Source of the DNA: Harmothoe impar
Taxonomy: Eukaryota; Annelida; Polychaeta; Phyllodocida; Polynoidae
NCBI GenBank assembly: GCA_947462335.1
Contig: OX381714.1
Coordinates: 57,519,800 to 57,583,799, forward strand
Reading direction: 5' to 3'
DNA length: 64,000 nucleotides
In this document: one piece after another, positions 35,961-44,810 of the stretch
How positions within the stretch are numbered: position 1 is the first letter of the stretch
How the letters are laid out: every line of letters begins with the position of its first letter
Position numbers and translations under genes: made by a program
The notes under the pieces: model-generated
The model's input: only the letters and a program-made list of their open reading frames with translations
Database searches by the model: none
What the model was told of the DNA's origin: nothing

Positions 35961-36204
35961 AGTGATGAGTCGTCAATAAGTTAGACCAGTCTAAGTGCTG
36001 GACAGTGGTAGTAAGAATTGGTGCTGCTGTATTATATCTGGTAATCTAACTAAGGTGGCATAGGTGACATAAACTTCAGAGATGGAAAATTAAGGTAGGT
36101 CACGACCATTGTTTCAAAGCGATTAGAATTCCTTCATTTTTTTCCTCCAGAGAAGTACTTTAAATCATATAGAAATGAAATTCAATATGAAAAATGGGGG
36201 GTCC

Positions 36205-36340
36205 TTGATGCATCATGCAGACCCTATGTGAGCGTCTCAACCCTGTAGGACCGGCATGATGCATGAATGCAACACTGGCGAGTTACTTTCCAGGGATGCA
36301 TTCATGCATCATGACGACCAAGGCATAATGCATTAAACCC
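36205..36340. mobile_element. TTAA-MITE family fragment
   Basis: Contains CATGATGCATGAATGCAAC, GGCGAGTTACT and GATGCATTCATGCATCATG in family order, then CATAATGCATTAA. Confidence 0.7.
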
Positions 36341-36669
36341 CAGAAAATGGATACTGTATCGTTGCATTTAAGCACAGAGTTTTGAACACGCACCTGTCTT
36401 AAATATGCGCCATAGGTATTAAAAGGGACCTTGCAATTTTTCTTAAGCACTAAAATGAAATAGAATAAAATATTTCAGCAGAGTTAGATAAGAAGAGGAA
36501 CTGAGAACAATTCCAAATCAGGTACAAATCAGGAAATGATATGAATAGAAAATGTCACAATGAAAATTGAAAATTTGTCAACAGACATTCTTGGTGCTGT
36601 CAAATTTGATGAATGTCAATCCAACCACAGATGCCACTGTTGATAGGTCACTGACGGTGAGGACTATAA

Positions 36670-36960
36670 ATGTCACTTAGACTATACTGATACTCTTTGG
36701 CTACCTATACAACCAATCTCTGAGTCAATACAGGCTCTCTACAACCAACCTAGGCTAGTTAATATAGTCAGGTTGGTCAGTACTGACCAACTCACCTTAG
36801 TCTTTCCATTTTAGTCCTTTTGAGTAAGGCATTAGTTATATGTTGTTCTATCTCAGTCATTCCTGAAAAGCACCCGGTCATGCCTGACCAATGTCCCTAT
36901 GACCAATATGGGATAGCCACGACAGACTAATATAAGGGCTGTGGATTTAAGATTATCTGT
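36670..36960 (+). repeat. Diverged copy of the 19.68-19.97 kb segment
   Basis: Same orientation as 19681-19970: ACTGATA-TCTTTGGCT, TCAGGTTGGTCAGTACTGAC, CACCTTAGTCTTTC and GGGATAGCCAC. Noncoding. Confidence 0.8.
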
Positions 36961-37074
36961 GTAACCATCCATTGAGGCACTGTACTCAACTATTTCAACA
37001 AACTGATGATCGCTTCCAAAATTAATTGCGCTTGTCATAAATATTTACAGATTTGTCATTATTTCTCTCAGGCT

Positions 37075-37292
37075 TGCTTCAGGTATAATGCAGCATGGGC
37101 ATGAATGCATCATCAAATAGAAGATCAGGTAAAACCTCCAAGTCATTAACAGCTTGATTAATAGTATGTGATCCTAAATAAGCTGCATCTAAGCTGTGAG
37201 TTACTCACCCGGGCTGCATTGAGGCATCAAATGTCACCTTTAAGCAACACGCCTTCCTTAAAAAGTTGAAGGGCTATGCGGTCCTTGAAGGG
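37075..37292. mobile_element. TTAA-MITE family copy (degenerate)
   Basis: Left part CAGGTATAATGCAGCATGG, core ACTCACCCGGGCTGCATTG, and right end GGTCCTTGAAGGGCTAG. Confidence 0.55.
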
Positions 37293-37317
37293 CTAGAGAA
37301 CTGTGAAGCAGGGTAAT

Positions 37318-38000
37318 AGTCGCTCTGATACAGTGAGTCTCTTGTGGTGGAGGGATATTGTGTGACACCTCTGCCCTAATATGGCTTCATAAGGCAGAGA
37401 AGCCACTACAAGAGAGCCTATTGGTAACGGAATGCTTCATAGAAAAGGCAAGAGTGGGGATGAGGTGTAATGGGGACTGAGATGATTCAAGGGTGCAGTA
37501 GACAGAGATTTAAGATGGAGTAGGAGTGGAGTTGATATTGGCAACTGGGGAAAAGGATCTGCATGGGTAACGTCACAGGTGCTATCAGTATTTGGAAGAG
37601 TTGAAGATGGGTGGGTTGCTATAGCACACAGTTTGGTAACTTTGGGGGATAATATACTCCCCTTGTTACAACAGAACTGATCCTGAAGTAGGAATGTACA
37701 GTGGGGTACCAGTCCCTCTGGGACAATGAGCCTACACGTCCTGAAGGGATATTGTGTGACACCTCTGCCTTAACATGGCTTCATAAGACAGGGAAGCCAC
37801 CACATGAGAGCCCACCACAGAAACCTTTATAGAATAAGCAAAAGTGGAGAGCGAGGTATCACGAAAACTGAGGAGAGCCAAGGGTGCAGTAGGCGGAGAT
37901 TGGAGATTATATTGAGTTAATATTGGCAGTTGGGAAACGCATTGGTATGGGAAACGTCACGGGGGGTATCAGTGTTTGAGACAGAGGAAAGATGGGCCGT
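37318..38000 (+). repeat. Two diverged tandem units (~380-bp period)
   Basis: Units 37318-37610 and 37700-38000 share GGGATATTGTGTGACACCTC, ATGGCTTCATAAG, AAGGGTGCAGTAG and AACGTCAC-GG-GCTATCAG-like words. A single inverted relative lies at 2230-2400. Confidence 0.8.
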
Positions 38001-38015
38001 TTGGAAGTAGGAGTC

Positions 38016-38221
38016 ACCGCATGAATGTTGGCATTTAAGCAAAAATCTGACTGCTAAAAGTCACACTTTAAGCATATATAATTCCTCTAAAAGCCAATTA
38101 AAGCTGCTTAAATGTCATTATGATTTTCCAGGACATTTACATGGAATTTAGTGAACTTAAAAGTGCGTAAATAATGACTTTGGCAATACATGTTTGCTTA
38201 AATGCCAATGTTCATGCAGTG
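38016..38221. mobile_element. MITE with CATGAATGTTGGCATTTAAG ends
   Basis: The left terminus at 38020 and the right terminus TTTGCTTAAATGCCAATGTT...CATG (to 38216) form TIRs of about 27 bp. Inner TAAAAGT and TTAAAGC words also pair. Noncoding. Confidence 0.75.
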
Positions 38222-38279
38222 AATAATGCCTTGATAAGGCTGCAAAGGTAGTCAGTGCACCCCTCCTATAAAAATCCAG

Positions 38280-38505
38280 TACAGTAAAACCTTGGGTAGA
38301 AGCCGCGGCTAGTACGCGAGTCAGATCGGCAGTGCGGCTTATAGGATCGGCCCAGAGTCAGGGTGCGGCTTATACGCGAGTTTTTGCCACCGTGGTACAG
38401 TACTTAAATCGGCACATTCAGATTGCTAGTGCGGCTTATAGGATCGGCCCAAACTCGGGGTGCGGCTTATATGCGAGTTAGCCTTATACGTGAGGTTTGA
38501 CGGTA
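38280..38505. mobile_element. TIR element (TACAGTAAAACCT...) copy 2
   Basis: Starts TACAGTAAAACCTTGGG and ends GTGAGGTTTGACGGTA. The body contains repeated GTGCGGCTTATAGGATCGGC words, three or four times. TA at each edge could be a target duplication. Relative of 10284-10513. Confidence 0.7.
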
Positions 38506-38540
38506 ATGTAGCGAGTGGTTGCTATATAGGCAAGGAATTG

Positions 38541-38600
38541 TGGTGTAACAGTTAGCGTTCTCAACTCTGACTCGAGGGACCCGTGGCTGGATTCCCGGTA
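38541..38600 (+). repeat. tRNA-like (SINE head) remnant
   Basis: TGGTGTAACAGTTAGCG resembles a pol III A box, and GGCTGGATTCC, 44 nt after it starts, resembles the B box GGTTCGANTCC (9 of 11). The lack of a cloverleaf argues for a tRNA-derived SINE rather than a tRNA gene. Confidence 0.35.
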
Positions 38601-38734
38601 GTTTCATGAAATTGCCTTTCACTTGGCCGTGACCTCTACATATGACCGCAGTCAAGTAAACAATCTTTGAAATGTCATGTTTTGTTAACTAGTGACTGTT
38701 GGTTGTCAGGCACAGGGATTGACTCCAATGGGGA

Positions 38735-38840
38735 ACAACTTGATTTATTTTATGTGGAGAAACAACTTCCCCATTGTTTTTGTATGGGAAGGACCGTTCT
38801 CCACACCCCTGTGGAGAAACTGGATCTCATTCTCCACGGC
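38735..38840. repeat. Palindrome-rich patch
   Basis: CCAATGGGGAA / TTCCCCATTG / TTCCCCATGG and GTTCTCCACACCCCTGTGGAGAA form overlapping hairpins. May be a degraded TIR element. Confidence 0.5.
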
Positions 38841-38944
38841 TCCATTCCCCATGGTATAACTGTAAAACTAATATTTAATTGTCATTTTTAAATGGAATTA
38901 ATCAATATTCACATGAAATAAATACAGGGATCCACTCAAATCAG

Positions 38945-39060
38945 TCTAAACTCCTGGTTTCTCCATGAGTGGGACTTTGGGTGGTACATGTATCACACTT
39001 AACTGTGCCTCGTGTGATACCTCCTAAGGCCCCACTCATGGAGAAACCTGTCGTTTAGAC
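38945..39060. mobile_element. 116-bp hairpin MITE
   Basis: TCTAAAC-CCTGGTTTCTCCATGAGTGGG pairs with CCCACTCATGGAGAAACC...GTTTAGA. An inner stem is GGTACATGTATCACAC / GTGTGATACC. The arms nearly fill the element. Confidence 0.85.
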
Positions 39061-39318
39061 AGATCATCATGGAACTCTGTCAATGTACTCATGTATGGTC
39101 ATGGAGGTATGGTGGGATGTGCAGTTATAGGGAGATATGAGAAATAACAAATTGAAGTGGAAATCTGGACTGCGATGCAAAGAGGCGAAAGCCTTATTGT
39201 TTCCCAGGAAAAATAAAACTGATTTAAAAAGTGGTTCCTGTTGAATAATCTATATGGAAGGAATATAAAGAGTCCATTGAGATTAGACATAGCTACAATT
39301 TCTGTGCTGCACATCATT
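39061..39318. other. Intergenic, nothing recognised
   Basis: No supported feature. Confidence 0.4.
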
Positions 39319-39424
39319 AATCCTTTAAGGACGGCATGATACCTTATTGCCTCATGCCCTTGGTCGGCATAATGCATAAATGCAGCACTGGTGAGTTTAG
39401 TGACATCCATTCTTAAAGGTTAAA
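39319..39424. mobile_element. TTAA-MITE internally deleted copy
   Basis: TTAATCCTTTAAGGACGGCA at the left and GACATCCATTCTTAAAGGTTAA at the right bound only about 100 bp; the middle of the family is missing. Confidence 0.8.
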
Positions 39425-39950
39425 ACCATTAGAGATTCCATAGGAGACTTACAGGATAATGTAACATGATATTTAGTATAGGAGCAGACACAGCCATCTG
39501 TGTCTTCTCATGGGTATTGAGGGAGTATTTAACCCTAGCACTAATACACTACAGTGTAACTGTGCAGCTTGGTGTAACTTCCCAAAGCAATGTAATCCTT
39601 ATTTATCGAGACAGCAGCAGTTCTGGTTATTACAATGAATATTAAGTCAGTTAAATACACAAATTATAAGTGATAATCATTACATTATATTATTTTTACC
39701 AAGGGTCGAGGCATATAGTTCCCCACTTCCCGCTACCAATTCCAAATTATACCCCATTAATTCTCTTCTTCCTAGGTTCTCTGACCCGGAGATCGTTTCT
39801 ATAGATGAGTTACACAGCACTCAGACATCGCCCCCTCATGTTGCATTCAGAACACTAATAAGGCAGGAGGCTGACTGTGGTATGGATTCAAGCAGGAGTT
39901 ATTATGGATTCACAGGAAGGAAAGTGAGATCTGGAGGTGGAAGCCTTAAC
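39425..39950. other. Intergenic, nothing recognised
   Basis: No supported feature. Confidence 0.4.
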
Positions 39951-40188
39951 TTAACCCTTTAAGGACGGTACTGTGCAACATTGCATCATGCACTTGGTTG
40001 TCATGATGGCTAAATGCAGTCCTGGCGAGGTACTCACCAGTGTTGCACTCAAGCATCACGTGGATCCTACATTGTTGTCATGATGCACCAATGTAACACT
40101 GGTGAGTTACTCACCGGGGCTCGCATTGGTGCATCAAAACGAGAAATGTCATCTTTTAGCGACATCCCTCCTTACAGTGTAAAGGTGC
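39951..40188. mobile_element. TTAA-MITE family copy, near full length
   Basis: TTAACCCTTTAAGGACGGTA at the left; both core palindromes (GTCCTGGCGAGGTACTCACCAG and CACTGGTGAGTTACTCACCG) are present; the right end CATCCCTCCTTACAGTGTAAAGG is damaged. Confidence 0.8.
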
Positions 40189-40598
40189 TAGATACCTTTG
40201 TGTATATATGGACTGTATCAATCTCCTTCTGTAATGTCAATCTCTATGTAGATCTATCATCTAGGTGGCTTGGTGCCAGCGTGCATCAGGGAATACAGTT
40301 TATTGCAAAATGGCCTTGGGTATGTTAATGCAGACTTACGATTGAGCCCTTGCATGCCCCTACCAGATGTAAAGAGTGAACGTATTGGGTGACTATCTCA
40401 GTATGGCCCTATTCCATATTATAGATTCCTGGCAATCAATCAGAGATTTGTACATGGGCTTCGCTGACCCAATACTTTTGCCACTAATGAGACTTTTTTG
40501 TCAGCTTTTCTCCCTATAACTTGCCATCAACTATACTTTTTATAGACTTAAATATGGGTCGATTTGCATTTCAAAAATTCCATAAGATTACTGATCAC
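40189..40598. other. Intergenic, nothing recognised
   Basis: No supported feature. Confidence 0.4.
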
Positions 40599-40737
40599 CC
40601 AGCTAACAAAAAATGTTTCCCAAACGTTTTCAAACATTTGGTGGAAAACCTTATTCATACATACTTATAGAAAACGTTTTCAAGCAAACGTTATTTCAAT
40701 GTTAGCAAATGTTTGGAAAACGTCTTTTGTTAGCTGG
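40599..40737. mobile_element. MITE with CCAGCTAACAAAA ends
   Basis: CCAGCTAACAAAAAATGTTT...CAAACGTTTTC pairs with GTTTGGAAAACGTCTTTTGTTAGCTGG. 139 bp, AACGTTT-rich. Confidence 0.85.
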
Positions 40738-41220
40738 CCATTAGGTTACAGGAAAATAAACACTTCACCACTTTATGACATAGACCTAAACTGTTTTCGA
40801 TAATCATAAGGTATCATCCGGCCCTTAAGTTAAAGGCTTAATACTTCTCAAAATTAAAGCCACTTCCATTGTAACCCTAGCCCAGCACTTGCTGCTCTCA
40901 GCTGACATGTTAAATACTGATTTAAATGGCTGCCTGGTTAAGTGCCCTTTTGTTGACCGTTCAAACATTTGGAGCCACTTTAGTTTCTTTAAACGATAAA
41001 AATGCACTGTTCACTAAATCCATCACACAAACCTAAAGGCTACAGGTTGTTTCTTAACCAGACCATGCAGAATGTTAGCATAAATATTAATGATTACATT
41101 ATACCCCTGTCTATAGTCTTAGAACTTCATAGAGGAGCTCATAAAAAGACCCTCCTCCTTCAGTACAGAGGGCTATCTGTTGCAAACACCTTATGTCACC
41201 ACCCTTTAACCTTGGAGGCC
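40738..41220. other. Intergenic with a weak upstream repeat unit
   Basis: Mostly unique. 41140-41220 shows a weak relative of the following tandem units (ACAGAGGGCTATCTGTTGCA). Confidence 0.45.
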
Positions 41221-41635
41221 ATTATGACCTTGTAACCCCTCTCCATACAGAGGGTTATCTCTCAGAAACAGCACACAAAAAGCAGGCCACTTTACAGAAC
41301 ATATTCCCTGACATTGTTCCCCACTTACAGCAATGTCTATGTATGGGTGTTATTAGTGCTGCAGCAGTCGCTGGTCATTGTTCTTCTAACTTCTATGTAA
41401 TCACATACCCTTTAGGTAAGGCCCTTTGACATTAGATGCCCTTATGACCTTGTAACCCCTCTTCATACAGGGGGTTATCTCTCAGAAACAGCACACAGAA
41501 AGCAGGCCACTTTACAGAACATATTCCCTGACATTGTTCCCCACTTATAACAATATCTATTTATAGGTCTTCTTAGTGCTCCGGCAGTAGCTGCTCATTG
41601 TTCCTCTAACTCCTAAGTAATCAGATACCCTCCCC
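41221..41635 (+). repeat. Two tandem ~228-bp units
   Basis: Units 41221-41446 and 41449-41635 share TTATGACCTTGTAACCCCTC, GGTTATCTCTCAGAAACAGC, CAGGCCACTTTACAGAACAT and GACATTGTTCCCCACTTA. An inverted relative is at 1449-1645. Followed by a CCCCAC run (41631-41650). Confidence 0.85.
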
Positions 41636-41875
41636 ACCCCACCCCACCCCACTGCTTGGCTTTCGGAGAAAACACATCAAATATTGACATGCAATTCTAT
41701 ATGGGAATTATTCCTTCTCTCTCTGTAATTCAATGTGATCAAATCCTCCTGCAGTCAAGGTGTATAGGATTACATTGCTCTTTGCGAGTGATGTAACCTC
41801 ATACTCAGTAAAAAGGATTGCATTAAAGGAGCTACATTGAAGCAAGTCATTGTGAGATAATGATAAGGGGTGGAT

Positions 41876-42082
41876 GGCTAAATTCGACACGGCGACATGG
41901 CCATTTCTTAAGGTCGACATGCGACATGAGGCCTAGTGACATGCGACATGGGGTTTGAAATGATAGTGACAGGGGACATGAGCAATTCTTAAAATCGACA
42001 TGGGACATGGGGATTATTAAGCGACATGTACATGCGACATGGCGATTTCTTAAAATCGACATGCGACATGGGGGCCCCCCCA
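41876..42082 (+). repeat. GACATG minisatellite
   Basis: Irregular units built from CGACATGCGACATGG and ATTTCTTAAAATCGACATG, about seven partial copies. A related patch is at 13160-13235. Ends in a G6/C6 palindrome. Confidence 0.75.
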
Positions 42083-42209
42083 TCTACACCCCCTAATGAG
42101 GCCTTTTTTTGTAAGTATTAATGATGTCTGAGTCAACTTACAGCAATTGACAAAGTTCCACACATCTTCTGGGCAAGCCTCTGGCAATTGGACAATTAGG
42201 ACAGGGAGT

Positions 42210-42245
42210 GGGGGCGGGGGGGGGGGGGGGGGGCGGGGGGGGGGG
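42210..42245 (+). other. G-tract, quadruplex-prone
   Basis: 36 bases of G broken only by two single C. It would form G-quadruplexes and is a place where read and assembly errors are likely. Confidence 0.8.
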
Positions 42246-43187
42246 CAGAATAGGAAAGGGATGTTGGAGGTATAGGAAAGCATAGGGCAGGCAGGACAGC
42301 CATGAAGAGGAGGACAGAAGATAGGAAAGGAACACAAAAGGGGCTGGGAAGGGAGTACAAGGAAACAGAGGACAGGGGTAGAGAGAGGTCTGTATTCTGG
42401 GTGACCCGGTAAAAGCTAATCGTCCCACAGCATTATAAATGAGGTAGTGCATGCAGCCCCAGCCAGCCCCACCCTTGTCATGCAATAGGACACTTTTTAC
42501 ACAAGCCGCTTAAAATTGCCACTGGCCACCCTACCCTCCATGGTACACATCCAGGCAGTTATGGCTGCAGGTACTCAAGTACCCACTCTGCTTGTGCAAA
42601 CATCAAGTAGGTCCCCACAACTCAGCATAAAAGTTCCTATATATTATGATTTAGTATGGCTTTATCGTCAAACTATGGCTAATTCTCTAAACCATGGGCA
42701 GTAATTGATTTAGTGATTATCTTATTGGACATATATTGTCATACACCCATGCAAATTGCTCATTAAGTCTGCCATTAACTGTTATTATAGAGACACTCCA
42801 CAGGCTCATGACCACGTGCACAATTACTTACATACATCCACTTCAGCCAGATGGATGTGTTCTTCTCTGTGAGACCATGTTGTGTTTCATTAGCCCTGTC
42901 TTGTCCCATGGCAAAATTCCCTATAACCAGACCATACTTTGTCTGGTGCGCTTTGTCCTACACCAAAGGTGACCAGCATGCCCCTTCCTGCTATGTGCGC
43001 CTCAATACTCATTTTTCCACGCTCAAAGAATCATATCTCGATGAAAAAAGGGTTACAATCGATATCATTATAGAGATTTTAATAACCCCATCACAATAAA
43101 TCTTGTATATTGCCCTGTAAGCACATAGCATATCTGTAAAATTATTGTTCATTTTTGATAACATCAGGAGTTACATTTAACCAATAA
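42246..43187. other. Intergenic, nothing recognised
   Basis: Purine-rich 42246-42400, then mixed sequence. Short frames on both strands are featureless. Confidence 0.45.
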
Positions 43188-43304
43188 TGTATGGCTAACA
43201 GGATCACGAGGGAGTATATCGAAAGATATTGGCACAAGGCGCGTAGCGCCGAGTGCCCAATATCCATACGATACACCCCCGAGTGACCTGTTAGCCATGC
43301 AGTA
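43188..43304. repeat. Long hairpin with a nested GGCGC stem
   Basis: TGTATGGCTAACAGGATCAC...GATATTGGCAC pairs with GTGCCCAATATC...GTGACCTGTTAGCCATGCA. The apex is GGCGC-GTA-GCGCC. Arms are about 50 bp with a few mismatches. Confidence 0.85.
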
Positions 43305-43326
43305 TTAGGTTTATTATACGATTACA

Positions 43327-43396
43327 TTAACTCCTTACTGCATCATGCCAGCCCTATGGTGTTGATACACTCCCAAATGGTCGGCATGATGCCCTG
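43327..43396. mobile_element. TTAA-MITE family fragment
   Basis: TTAACTCCTTACTGCATCATGCC...ACACTCCCAAATGGTCGGCA matches the family's middle region only. Confidence 0.6.
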
Positions 43397-43599
43397 TAGG
43401 CCTACCCACGTCAGTGGCCGGCCGCAGGCAGGCAATCTCGCTCCCACCCTGCACCTCTATCTCTTGAGTCTGTGGTTTCCCTGCTATAGGCTCACAGTGC
43501 TTGGAGTAAGCAGCAGGGCGCCAGTGTAGATGCAACGCGGCTAGGGACGCGTGTATTACGCGCGGCGGAGAATATATACAGCGTTTTCCTCCCCATGTA

Positions 43600-43700
43600 C
43601 CATGGCCAGAAATGCTTGGCCGCTAGTGCGTTTGCCTCACACACCAGAGGTCCCCGGATTGAATCTGGGTCGAAACGTACCATTTTTAAAGTGCCTATAT
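43600..43700 (+). repeat. tRNA-like (SINE head) remnant
   Basis: TGGCCGCTAGTGCG (43617) resembles an A box and GGATTGAATCT (43656) a B box. Spacing is tRNA-like but the acceptor stem is absent. More likely a tRNA-derived SINE than a gene. Confidence 0.35.
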
Positions 43701-44150
43701 ATATGTGAAAAAATGTCCCTAGAATTATTTTAACGAACAAGTAAGTTAAGTCCAGCTTTCTACCTTTATAATAAAGAAAACAAATATAAAAAAATATTGA
43801 ATTTCAAAGAAATTATACCAAAAAATTTCTTTTCTTCTGTAACTCGGTAAATTATGGCCCTACGGGACTGAAACTTGAGGCTATTGATTTTATAGAATTT
43901 AGAATTTGTGCCAATCAAGGCAATGCTGTGTGTGTAGGACTCTCTTAAGGAGATCCCCTATGCAATAGTTTGTGACACAGAACATGGAAAAAAAGGACTT
44001 GGCAGGTCTAACAACATTTAGCATGAATCCCACATATGTTGAAGTTGGAGGCTGAGGTCCTATATATACGAGAAAAAATGACATGGTCCCAAAATGGGAA
44101 GAGACAAAGATGTAAATTGAAAACCATAACTCATGGATATTAAAGAGATG
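43701..44150. other. Intergenic flank of the retroelement
   Basis: AT-rich. Nothing recognised. Confidence 0.45.
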
Positions 44151-44159
44151 GTCATGTAT
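44151..44159. repeat. Left copy of 9-bp direct repeat flanking the retroelement
   Basis: GTCATGTAT here and at 62980-62988 bracket the element. It probably contains the target-site duplication, though Ty3/gypsy integrases usually give 4-6 bp. Confidence 0.65.
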
Positions 44160-44342
44160 GTAGTTGTAGGGGCTAGGGTTATACGGGTATGTTATATGAC
44201 GAGTGCTGTTGGATGTTGTGTTGCGAGCTCAGTCCGAACCCTTCAGTCCGACGGTAGGTGGCAGCACCTACCCCGGGCTTGGGGTATGGACAGAGGTCGC
44301 TATAGGCTTCCGGTCTGCGTGTGCGCGCGCAGGCTGGCTGCC

Positions 44343-44350
44343 TATATATA
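44343..44350 (+). promoter_or_regulatory. LTR TATA box
   Basis: TATATATA in the LTR, upstream of the AATAAA, in the position expected of a U3 core promoter. The copy in the 3' LTR is at 62719-62726. Confidence 0.7.
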
Positions 44351-44494
44351 CCCAGCATCTGACGGTACTCGTCGGTTACTCTGAGCCACGCTGGCAAGGA
44401 GACCCTGTGATCAATACGGCTGATTAGCCTACTGACCCGTTCCGAACTCTATAGGGAGTTCGCACACATAGATACTGCTTGTCTAGGTTTTCTG

Positions 44495-44500
44495 AATAAA
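44495..44500 (+). terminator. LTR polyadenylation signal
   Basis: AATAAA in R/U5. The functional copy for the genomic RNA would be the 3' LTR copy at 62871-62876. Confidence 0.7.
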
Positions 44501-44602
44501 CCCGATTTGCAACCTGTAACACTTGATCCGAACTGTGTCGACTTTGTTCTTTAATTGATACTCTACCAATATCATAAAGAGACAAAGTATCGTTTATTAC
44601 AC

Positions 44603-44615
44603 TGGTGCCGTGACC
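44603..44615 (+). other. Primer binding site
   Basis: TGGTGCCGTGACC begins immediately after the LTR with the TGG that pairs with the CCA end of a tRNA. The matching tRNA was not identified. Confidence 0.8.
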
Positions 44616-44640
44616 AGTTCTGAGTGAAAGGCAGGTTAGC

Positions 44641-44679
44641 CTGTGCAGTAGCACAGACCTCCTGCTCTGGACGGAGCAG
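44641..44679 (+). promoter_or_regulatory. Two leader stem-loops after the PBS
   Basis: CTGTGC-AGTA-GCACAG (44641-44656) and CTGCTC-TGGACG-GAGCAG (44662-44679) are perfect 6-bp stems in tandem, before the gag start. Position and form resemble packaging/dimerisation hairpins of retroelement leaders; the function is inference. Confidence 0.6.
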
Positions 44680-44810
44680 CGAGGTCTCCCGATGAGGCGT
44701 CAGCCTTATCACCGGAGGGGTTAGATGCCGTTAAGGAGGCAGATACCCGCAGGAGTGCGAATGTTCCATCCAGGACAAGCGCATTTTTGGGATACAAGGG
44801 TCCCGAAATA

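Larger units (their letters stand above)
44165..44602 (+). repeat. 5' LTR
   Basis: Starts TGTAGGGGCTAGGGTTATAC and ends GTTTATTACAC, with CA at 44600-44601. 438 bp, identical by eye to 62541-62978. TATATATA at 44343-44350 is the likely core promoter, placing the transcript start near 44375. AATAAA at 44495-44500 is the polyadenylation signal. This defines U3 of about 210 bp, a short R and a U5. Five extra bases (44160-44164) precede the TG. Confidence 0.95.

Noticed and set aside
38541..38600. Functional tRNA gene
   Set aside because: A- and B-box-like words only; no acceptor or anticodon stem can be drawn.
41221..41635. CRISPR-like array
   Set aside because: Units of about 228 bp, only two copies, eukaryotic context; an ordinary tandem repeat.
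43600..43700. Functional tRNA gene
   Set aside because: Box-like motifs at plausible spacing but no cloverleaf; treated as a SINE remnant.
44165..44450. Short ORFs within the LTRs
   Set aside because: The same frames appear in both LTRs because the sequences are identical; they overlap promoter and R regions and show no domain.
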